The notes beneath the pieces are model-generated. The model was given only the letters and a program-made list of their open reading frames with translations. It ran no database searches and was not told the DNA's origin. The position numbers and the translations under genes were made by a program. From assembly GCA_000231825.2 (NCBI GenBank), contig JH720362.1:172179-188128 (forward strand): a stretch of DNA of 15,950 bases, written 5' to 3'. Source of the DNA: Tetrahymena elliotti 4EA (Eukaryota; Ciliophora; Oligohymenophorea; Hymenostomatida; Tetrahymenidae). Shown here one piece after another: positions 1-9,300 of the stretch (positions are counted from its first letter, which is position 1; every line of letters starts with the position of its first letter).

Positions 1-2
1 TT

Positions 3-734
3 GGAGGTTAAATTGTATAGGCTGCTCCAAATATTACTGACCCCCATTTTGTTGGAATTGATTTTGTAGCATTCGAAGATGATCCTTATGATGGTGCTAG
101 AAATTTCTTTGATGGAAGTTTCACTGATATCTTAGAGGGATAAACAGAATCATACTTTGATTAGATGTTCAATTACTTGAATAATCAAAATGGCTAGATC
201 TTTTTACATGCAGGAGAAACTAAATACATCCCTTATGGAGGCGTAGATGACAAGTATACAAACAAAAATTATATCAATGATAATCTTATTCATGCTGCTT
301 TACTTCCTGGAGTTAAGAGAATAGGTCATGGTTTTGAAGCCTACAAAAATAACTTGTTATTGAGTATCATCAACTAAAAAAATATTTCATTTGAAATTTG
401 TCCTATTTCAAATTAAATTCTAAAATATGATAAAATTATCATTAACCCTTTGTTGAATCTCTTGAGAAAGGGTATGCATGTAGCTATATCCCCAGATGAT
501 CCAGGTTTTTATGGCTACATCGGTGTTGCTATGGATTGGTACTATCTCTTAATGGAAACTGATATCAAGCCCAGTGAAGTTTACTTACTTCTAAAGAACT
601 CAATTGAGCATTCTTCTATTAAAGAAATAAAAGAAAACTCAGATGAATAACTTCAAAGACTGAGAGATGACTTAGTTGAATTCTTTAACAACTTAAAGCA
701 ATTATATAAAACAGAAAAATTATAATAATTATGA
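3..734 (+). CDS. ADA2/ADGF-family adenosine deaminase, C-terminal part (5' end outside window)
   Basis: The product hydrolytically deaminates adenosine to inosine; ADGF/ADA2 enzymes are usually secreted and act outside the cell. The visible 243 residues carry the family's zinc-site and catalytic motifs in the right order: HAGET at about 69-73 (the Glu is the proton donor), RIGHGF at about 106-111, CPISNQ at about 133-138 and SPDDPG at about 163-168 (the Asp pair binds zinc and substrate). CPISNQ and the lack of typical ADA1 spacing favour ADA2/ADGF over classical ADA or AMP deaminase. The frame is open only with TAA and TAG as Gln; examples are TAA at 9-11 and TAG at 18-20. It stops at TGA 732-734 after two in-frame TAA codons. 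The N-terminal zinc-ligand His pair, any signal peptide and the start lie upstream of the window. No intron is needed. It converges on the MACPF gene. The family call is firm; secretion is inferred from the family. Confidence 0.93.
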
Positions 735-1459
735 AAAATATATTAATATCTTCTTTAAATATTGTAGAATATTTTTTTAATTTATAAAATATAAATATCT
801 TTAAATCAATTTTTTAATACAATATTTTTGTTATTATTCTTTTTAATTTAAGAAATATACATTATTAAAAACACAAATTGTATCAAAAAGATAAGAAAAT
901 GAAATATAAAAAGTAATGATAAACTTACAAATTGATTTCTTAACAAAGTAGAAAATTTTTGAAATTTAACTAATTTTAATTTATTTTTATTAATTTCGAA
1001 GTGTATTTTCATTTTTTACTTTAAAAATTTAAATAAACTTTTCTCAAGTTTGATCTAATATATTTAATAAATTAGTAAATATTTTAAAAATGATAAATAT
1101 AATAAATTTTTCAAAAAAATTCAATGATTTTGATAAAAAAGAATTTGATTAAAATATTGAAAATAAATGTTTTTGAAGCATATTCTCCAATCTTTTTTTA
1201 TATTTTATTAAAAATATTATCTAAGGTTTAGTTTTTATCACATGAGGTAAAATAAAAATAATTAAATCAACTTATAAAATAAGTAAAAATAAAAAGGTAT
1301 TTAATTTTAGATTTGTAAAATTGAAAAATAAATGAAATAATAAAAATAAATATTAATTATTCATTTTAGGATGTAGGTAAATTTTTATAATATGATGTAT
1401 AAAAAACATATATTTACTTTTTTATAATTAATAAGAATTATTTTTGGAATACAATAATC
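735..1459. other. AT-rich convergent intergenic spacer
   Basis: This stretch lies between the TGA of the deaminase gene and the TGA of the MACPF gene, which converge here. It should hold both 3' UTRs and polyadenylation sites. It is almost pure A/T with frequent TGA in every frame. I see no coding frame, tRNA-like cloverleaf or convincing repeat. Confidence 0.7.
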
Positions 1460-4009
1460 TCAAAAACTTGGGCAATTACATTAAAAGATGGGCCCATTTG
1501 GACTATTGTAAGCTGTAGCATCACAGCCAACACAAACCATTCTAAAATTACTATTTTCTGGTGGAGGCTAGTTAAAATCATTAAAGTGAACATCAGATTA
1601 TTAGACAACACTACATCCTGTGTCAACCCAGTTATTATCATTATAAATTTTGGGGCGATAGCTATGATAATCTTCTACATTCCAAGCATTATACTCACAT
1701 GATCTTGTTTAGTAATTTGATCTTTCATAAAAAACTTCCCAATTTCCATTTTAGTCTTTTGAGAAGCACTCATCTTGAATGAAATAATCAATGGCCATTA
1801 AACCGGCATGACAAGTTTAGTTATCTTTCAAAGTAAAAGGAGTTACTCTGATCTAAGCATCTTGACCACCTATTCTACCATGCCCTGACACAGCATAAGC
1901 TTCTCTATTGTAACATGTTGATTCTTTTTTTTGTTATGTTATTTATTATTAAAGTTATTACAATTTTTACTTAGTTGATTGAATTCTATCATTTATTGCT
2001 CTTTGTAGATTAGCTTTAACTTAGTCATCTTATACCATAGCATCCCAAGGAATAAATCTATTAATCTTTAGAATGGCAGGATTTTAACTGATTGTTTATT
2101 CCCAATTAGATTAATTTTATGGATCTCCTCCAAATTTATGATCTACTGATACTCTTCTTCTAGCAACAAAAAATCCATCAGCTTGATTTCCCATTAGTTC
2201 ATTTTCTAAAGCTTGTCTTATTTAATCAGATGATAATCCTCCTGTAAATGAGGGTGATGAATTAACACATTCTTTAAATATAGTTTGCTTTTCTATCATA
2301 CCTCCTATCTGGGTATCTACAGCAATATGAGTTCCCCAAAAATCAATAAATTCGTTGTATTATTCAGGTTAGTAATCTTTTGGTAAAGAGTTAACAGCTT
2401 CTTGAGCATATTCGTTTAGTTTCAAATTATCACTCTTAAAACTCATTCTAATTACATTTTTTGCTAATTGAGAAATCGAAGTTTATTAAAAGCCTTTAAA
2501 GAATTATTCAAAAACTTATGTCAAGTCTTTAGCTTAGCTATATTCACCGCCTAGCCACTCACCCTTCTACAAAGCATCTATCCAAATGCTTGTTAATTCT
2601 AACTCGTCTTTGTAAACTTTGACATCAGAATTAAGATCGACTTTTTCTAGTTTTGTTTCATCAGCTATAATGAACTGGTTTCCAGAAGTTTCATCTCTCC
2701 AAATTTATTCTTAGCTAGGGTTTTATGAATAAGTAAGTTCAATAGAAGGGAACATTAATTCTCCTGTGGTTATATCAAAAGAAACACCAACTCCAGAATG
2801 CATTTAGGGCATACCTGATTAAAGTTATCTCTTTTAAGCAAAAATAGAAGGTTGTTATTCTCCAGGACAATATTAGCCATGAAAACCAGGGAAAGGACAA
2901 AGATTTTATTTAGCTCTTTAAATAATGTCTGATTATCTCAATTTAAGTAGCTTTCTTCTAATATAAGAATATGAAGAAAGTTCTTTATAACATTCTGAAT
3001 GTGGTGGAGGACTAATTTACTAGATTTAACTAACATATGCCTTTTAATCGGCATCAGCTTGCTATCTAAAATCCTTTAGAGCTTATTTCAAAGCTTCTTT
3101 TTTAGGACCATCTTCAAGGAAGTAAGTCAGAGGAAATAGCTTTCTATTAATTGGTCTCGGATTATATTTAACAGTTTAAACCCATTATTCCCATTGATCG
3201 AGTGGAATATTGTCTGTACCTCCAAGAAGTAAAACTTCATGTTTTGAATGATCTTTAAATTCTTAAGTGTTATGGGTTATATTTGTAGTTGTAGATGATG
3301 ATTTTTTGAAAATTCCTAAAGGATCATACCTGATAGTGACTTAATCTTTAATCCAAACATCATCATAAGTCTAAAACAGGCAGTTTTCTATCCAATCTTC
3401 TGCATATACTAATCCACCAAAGTCACTCTTTACTACGACATGAGTACCAAAAGCATCAATAAATTGTTTAAAGAAATTTTAGTTTGAAACATTAAAACTT
3501 TCTGGTAGACGATCAAGAGCTTATTAGAATATTCTACTAAATTTTGGTTTTGGGTACCCAGTAAGTTTCAAAGTATACCAAGTTATTTATCTTAGTGTCA
3601 AAGCAAGTCTTTCATATTTTCTGTACATATTATTATAGTATTCTTTATATTCTATTGTTTCGTGTCTAGAACCAAAGCCTAAGAAACCAGACTCATCTTC
3701 TTCAGTTTGCCAAAAGGTGTTTTCAACAAAATTATTGAAAGATGAAAATATAGTTGTCCCATTTATTGATAACGAATCAGTGTTATCCATAACAAAGAGT
3801 GCACTAGGGACTTCAAAGGAAATAGAAGAATCATTCGGATTAGTCCATTTAGTTGTTTTACCCTCTAAGTCAAACACACATTATTTAGATTTAAATGTAG
3901 TCGCATCGAAACCACATCCAACAATATCAGCTCCAGGTACTCTGCTGCCACTAGCAAACAGCAAAAACTAGATTGAAAATAAGGTTATAATTATTTTTTT
4001 TAAAGTCAT
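1460..4009 (-). CDS. Secreted tandem-MACPF (perforin-like) domain protein
   Basis: The 849-aa product is predicted to be exported; MACPF proteins can insert in membranes as oligomeric pores, but some do not. The start ATG at 4009 has an A-rich context (GAAAATG) and opens a signal peptide: two Lys, a hydrophobic run to about 18, and likely cleavage near 19-21. MACPF unit 1 spans roughly 28-260, with a Cys pair at 32/44 and the signature FIDAFGTHVVV (GTH at 188-190). Unit 2 spans roughly 404-665, starting at GVGVSFD, with signature Y-x6-W-GTH (GTH at 559-561). Between them is a linker with a CPFPGFHGQYCPG element. A glutamine-rich coiled-coil-like stretch lies at about 675-697. The tail from Cys699 holds nine cysteines and ends in CNCPSF, suggesting a disulfide-bonded accessory domain. 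It is one uninterrupted frame with many TAA/TAG Gln codons, ending at TGA 1462-1460. The family is well supported; pore formation and the target are not shown by sequence. Confidence 0.9.
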
Positions 4010-4431
4010 TTTCTTCAATCTTATATTTGTTTTTTGTATTTTATTCTTTATACACTGTTAATTGGTTTGTCCTTTTTTAAACTAATAAATAAGATTTAAA
4101 ATCACTCATCTATCTTATATGCTAGAAAAGAGTAATTTAGTGGCTTTAAAATTATATTTAAATAAAAATTATTGATCATTGATTCCAAAATAATTAAAAA
4201 TAACCAATTGATATCGTTTAATTAAGAAAATATCAGATTCATATTTAAAATTGAAAACAATTCCTTCACCAGAAAAACTTACAGCTATTAAACATACTTC
4301 AATTTAGGTAAAATAAAAACAATATCATTTTACTATATAAAAAGAGTTTAATATTTAATGGTTTTTATATTTAAATAAATAATATTTTTTTGAAAAATCA
4401 TATTTAAAATTTTTGGAATAAATTGCTAAAG

Positions 4432-4502
4432 TCTTTTGTCTGATATTTTTGGTTTACTTTATCACTATCTAAACTTACTAAATAAATCAAAATTAACCTT
4501 TT
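4432..4502 (+). repeat. 71-bp direct repeat, copy A
   Basis: This copy matches 4693-4763 in the same orientation without gaps, with 64 of 71 bases identical by eye. Six of the seven differences are transitions. The centre of the unit is relatively C-containing for this spacer. No coding role or target-site duplication is visible. Confidence 0.85.
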
Positions 4503-4692
4503 AATGAAAAATTAATGCATCATTATAGAAAATTATAGCTATTTAATACAACAATTTCAATTACAGTTTAAAAAGTATTTATATGATAGGATATTTTTAG
4601 ATTTTATAGCATTTAATTTAGCTTATTTTTAAATAAATAGTATTCTTTTATATTTTTTAATAATGGGAATTAATTAAATTGTTCAACGAAAT

Positions 4693-4763
4693 TCTTTCGT
4701 CTAATATTTTTTGTTTACTTTATCATTATCTAGACTTACTAAACAAATCAAAATTAACTTTTT
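4693..4763 (+). repeat. 71-bp direct repeat, copy B
   Basis: Second copy of the unit at 4432-4502, offset by 261 bp. Similarity fades on both sides, though the left flanks share loose matches such as AAATAAATA and an AATTG just before each unit. The duplication may therefore originally have been longer. Confidence 0.85.
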
Positions 4764-4777
4764 GCTTTTTTCTGATA

Positions 4778-4815
4778 ATTTAGAGGCATTCAATTTAATT
4801 TGCAACTCTCTAAAT
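4778..4815. repeat. Small inverted repeat (8-bp stem)
   Basis: ATTTAGAG at 4778-4785 is the exact reverse complement of CTCTAAAT at 4808-4815, with a 22-nt loop. It starts 15 bp after repeat copy B. Such a stem is not rare in AT-rich DNA, so function is uncertain. Confidence 0.4.
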
Positions 4816-5307
4816 GGTTTTATCCTTCAACATAAAAAGAATAAGAGCACTTTAATCTAAAATAATGAATACAAACATCTAAAAGTAATATTTTATTGTG
4901 TAAAATATTTTTTTATGATGCGTTTTATCTCAAGTTATCAAAAAAATTCAAAAATGAAATAATACTCCAATAAATTTTAATAAATAATATTTTATTTGGC
5001 TAGCAAAAAATAAAACCAAATGAAATTTTATCAATATTACCTAATAATATTTTATTTAATTTATCTCTATGAATAACAAATTTATCTTATATTTATTGAT
5101 TTTAGTGATAAATATAATCAATAATCAATATGGTAGGTAAAATAAGTTAGAGAAATGATTTATTAGTTGTATCGATCAAAGAATATTAAGATTAATAGTG
5201 AATTGAGGATTTACTATGTATAAAAAAATTGAAAGATTGTAAAAATAATTACATTTAAAGTAATTAAACAAAATTAAATGTATGTAATAAAATACAAATT
5301 ATGATTA

Positions 5308-5321
5308 AATTCGTACGAATT
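5308..5321. repeat. 14-bp perfect palindrome
   Basis: AATTCGTACGAATT is a perfect dyad with no spacer. It includes two CG dinucleotides in a region where C and G are scarce. A dyad like this could bind a dimeric protein, but no neighbouring gene start supports that. Confidence 0.5.
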
Positions 5322-5869
5322 ATAATTGTAAGAGTTATTTTCAAATCAGTAACTAATTATGATACAAAACTAAAGATTTTTAAAAATTTCTGATTTTATT
5401 TATTTTAATGAGAAAGATTTGAAGAAACAATACTAGATAACTTTATAATAAAATATTAGATTACAATTGAAATTATATGCATAAATTTACATTTTAGGCT
5501 CAAAGATATTTTTACTGTAAAATATATTTCAAACAAACCTTCTAAAATTAGAAGTCAAAAGAGATATGGCCATTAAGACATTTAATAGCAGTTAGTATTA
5601 TTAAATTTAATTAATAATCTTTTGTCTCCGATTTAAATTGGCTAAAATTTATTAAAAAATAGATATAATAAATACATCAACTTCAAACATTGAAGAAAGA
5701 AAAAGTACTTTCATTTGCACGAAAATAAATTTATTTATATTGTATTTTAAAATTTACTTTTAATTAAAGCTTATTTCTTAGAATAATTTTATATATTTAG
5801 CAGCCATAGAAGGGCATCATTTTATTAACAAACACAGTATTTCTGAAATATTTTCTATAAATCATTTAC

Positions 5870-5907
5870 TTTGATTGGTCTCATATACTTTAATAATGCT
5901 AATCAAA
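5870..5907. repeat. Small inverted repeat (10-bp stem with two G-T pairs)
   Basis: TTTGATTGGT at 5870-5879 can pair with GCTAATCAAA at 5898-5907 around an 18-nt loop, counting two wobble pairs. It lies about 480 bp downstream of the giant gene's predicted stop. It could be a chance hairpin or part of a 3' end. Confidence 0.3.
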
Positions 5908-6390
5908 ATAACACGTCATCTTTGTAAATGCACAAAATAATTACTGATAAAAAATTTAAATTTGAATTGATATTAAAAATCTAAAAAGCTAATTAAATTC
6001 GATTATAATTACCATAGTCTAATTATTTTATATGATATAACTTTTTCTAGTCCCTACAAGAGTATTCAACAAATAAATATTCAATTCTAAAGTACGAAAT
6101 GAACACCATTCCTCTCAAAAATGACTGCAAATTACATTTATAATTAAGAATATAAGTATGAAATTTCAGTAAAATAATTGGTTCAAAATAAAAATTAATA
6201 ATCATATTAAATATTGGAAAAATTCCGAATTTGTCCTTTGAGATACCATTTTTTTTATAATGACAGAAATTAATTTTTTAAAAATATTTAGAAATAAAGA
6301 TGTTTAAAATTTTTTATCATTAAAAAATAATTTTATTGTTTTACTTTCTAAGGATATTTTTTAAATTTATTAGTTTATCATTAAATTTTT

Positions 6391-9300
6391 TCAATAAAAT
6401 TGTTTATAAAAAAATTAATTTATTCGATAAAAGTATAAAAAATAATATAAAATTAGAAAATTTGTTAATATATCTTTTTCATTATTTAACCAACCTTGTT
6501 TTTCTTTGATGATGATTTTGATGAAATAAACAGATAATGTATGCTTTGGAGTACTTTAGTGTTTCTAAAAAATATTACTTCCAAACCTAGTTAATTTAAT
6601 ATCTTATATTTTAGTTTAAAACTCCTATAATTCAACTGAATCAATTTATTCTTCTTATTCATTAATGATAGGCTAATTAATAACTAAAAAAAAATTATTA
6701 AAAAAATAATGATTAAAAATTACATTTGATTTTTTCTTAGGAGAAAATTCTATCATTTCTAACTGTTGTCAATATGTAATCTTTTGATGGGAGGTTACTA
6801 AATTATTTTTTTTTTACTATGAGCTCATGTAGATATTTCCATCTTTTTAGAGCTTCGAACTGGAGTCTTTTAAATTTCTTAATTTTAAGAGAGTATGTCT
6901 TAGGTAGAATTTTTTTGAGTATAAAAATTAAAAATCTACTTAATAAGCTACTATCTTCTTTAACAATAATAGTAACTATAAAGTATAGAATTAATCCATA
7001 ATCAATTAGGATTTATAGTAAAGAGGCAACATCACCCAATATTGCTGCATCCATCATTATTTGAATGACTATTTTTATTAGTAGCAGCATGTATGAATGA
7101 ATTTCGTTATTGTTTATGTTCTTAAATTGAAATGGCTTGATTACATGTACACGATTTATGTAAATAAAAATCAGGATATGAATTAGCTAATAAGATATGT
7201 ATTTGTAATTTTTTTGAAGTAAAACGAATATTAGTACTATTACAACTTTTAAATATATTCTTAAGAACTCCCAGTAATAATATTTTTACTTATTTTCATT
7301 ATAATAGTAACCAAATGAATATTTTATTATACAATAATTTAGAATTTTAGAACTCTTTGTTAATTTATAAACTACTATCATAGGGAATATATTCCATAGA
7401 ACTATTAAAGCTATTGATATAGGTTAGACAAATTTTTAAACAGTATCAGAAGAGCAAAATTGCATTAAATCTAGAGTTGAATAGTTTTCGTTTCCAATTT
7501 AAACACAAGAAAGAGATTAGACAAAGAAAAAAGTTTGTTGTGTCTAAAAATATGATAACAAAATGTTAAGCAAACAATAATAGTCATATTTCTTCATTTT
7601 ATTTTTCATTATTTTTGAAATAATAAACATGATAAACAGCTACAAAACTCCAAAAATCACTGGTAGGCTTGTATATAAAATAGCCATAATTCCAATTTTG
7701 CTATATTTTTATAACAAAGAACTTTCTATAAGACAAATGTATTGTGAAGTTGTTAATTTGCTAAATGTTCCAAGAAAATTGAAAGCAAGACTAGCCTTTG
7801 GAAACTAATTATTATTTATTATAATAGAAGATAACTATGAGTAATTAATGTAAATCTTTATGTAAGATCCTGATATATCTTTAAATGAGCTTTTATAGAT
7901 AGGAAGCATTTGCATTCTTCTCAGATAATAGCATGTTTACTAATAGTAAAAACTATTTTTAAAGATAATGAAATTCCAAAAAAAATAAATGGTCAGAGCT
8001 GCAATAGATAGAATAAAATAAAGAATTAGTATGTCTTATGTTTAGCAAATATCGCATGATCCTTTCTGTAAACTGTTTGTGTATCTCTCACCATTTGCTT
8101 AATATGTTCCATATACATCACATTCTTGGCATAAGGGTCCAACATGACCTCCAATACATCCCTCATTCTTTCCTCCTTAACAGTATTCATATGTGATATC
8201 ACATTCAAAAAGTTAATCAGTTGTTTTATTTTCTCTCCAATATCCATTTGCCAAAACAATTTCTTTACCTTGACAACTTATTGAACCCAAAGGACAAGAT
8301 TTACAGTAATCATACAAATTTGATTATTACTGGTCTAGTGATTAGCTTGGGGTTATTATTGAGTATGTACCATTTTAACAGTATGAGCAAACTACTATAT
8401 TTTAACTTATTTATTAAATTATTTCTCCTTGATTACAAAACCTATAGTTTATTTAAACTGAAATAGGTTTAATTGTTGTGTTAACTCTGCCAGTATTTAC
8501 TTGAAATTGAAGAAGATCTTAAGTATTTGGAAAAGACTAAATTAAGATTTTCATTTCATAACAGTTCAATTCTTAATTATACTAGAAGTAATTGACTAGA
8601 GCATTTCCTAGAATAATTAATGATTTTTACTTATTTGTATTTAAAATTTGAACTTATAAATTTTCTAGTTCTTGCTAAATTTCTGCTGGATATAATTTAT
8701 TTGTTAATTTTTCTACAGAGAAAGTAAGTAACCTTCCATAATAATCTAATAATTGTAATCTAAATTCTAAGCTTCCTCCACTTTAAAAATTGTTGATATA
8801 GTATTGTGTTGATGAGTTTGTATTATTTTATTTATCATTTAATTCATTGAAGGATTAATTAGTATTATCCAATTACAGTATTTAATGTACTTTTAAACTT
8901 TCCAAGTAAGAAGTAACATCATCACCAAAAAGTTCTGCTTTATTATTAAAAATTATTTGAGTAAAAGGAAATCCCTATGGGATGTATGCATTTGGTGAAT
9001 CTGGATAAACATAACGCAATCCTCCTCCAATCAAAGCTTTGTTCATGATTATTTGAGTTTAAGTATCAATATCTATTTTTATGAAATTATTAATTTATAA
9101 ATAAATACCTCCACCATTCTACTCTGCAGTATTATTTTAAATTAAAGTGTTGTATATTAATATTAGAGTTTATATTTCGTTAAAGCGAATAGCTCCTCCA
9201 TTTATTGATTAATTTTCTAAAAAGAAAGAATCTTTGATTTCAACTACACTTGACTTTGTAAGTACCATATTATTTTAATTTTAAGTACAATTTAATTCTT

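Larger units (their letters stand above)
4010..6390. other. 2.4-kb AT-rich intergenic region upstream of the MACPF gene
   Basis: This lies between the 3' end of the giant gene and the start of the MACPF gene, both on the minus strand. It should contain the MACPF promoter (right next to 4010) and the giant gene's 3' UTR and poly(A) site. No frame stays free of TGA long enough to support a gene, and I see no tRNA or 5S gene. It does contain a direct repeat pair, a short perfect palindrome and two small inverted repeats, listed separately. Confidence 0.6.

Noticed and set aside
1438..1641. Standard-code ORF on the minus strand
   Set aside because: It is out of frame with the MACPF reading frame that covers the same DNA and has no protein-like features.
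3717..3971. Plus-strand ORF opposite the first MACPF domain
   Set aside because: It is a shadow of the real minus-strand gene, whose signal peptide and MACPF motifs are clear.
4010..6390. Possible tRNA, 5S or other structured RNA gene in the spacer
   Set aside because: No cloverleaf arms, A/B-box-like blocks or GC-richer islands of suitable length could be found by eye.
6486..6500. Sequence resembling the Tetrahymena chromosome breakage sequence (shared core AACCAACCT)
   Set aside because: It matches only about 12 of 15 positions of the known element, which tolerates few changes, and it lies inside the predicted last exon of the giant gene.
6819..7001. Plus-strand ORF
   Set aside because: It is antisense to the last membrane spans and tail of the giant protein; its composition simply mirrors that coding sequence.
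8026..8466. Overlapping minus- and plus-strand ORFs
   Set aside because: Both lie in wrong frames over the Cys-rich region just before the first membrane span of the giant protein.
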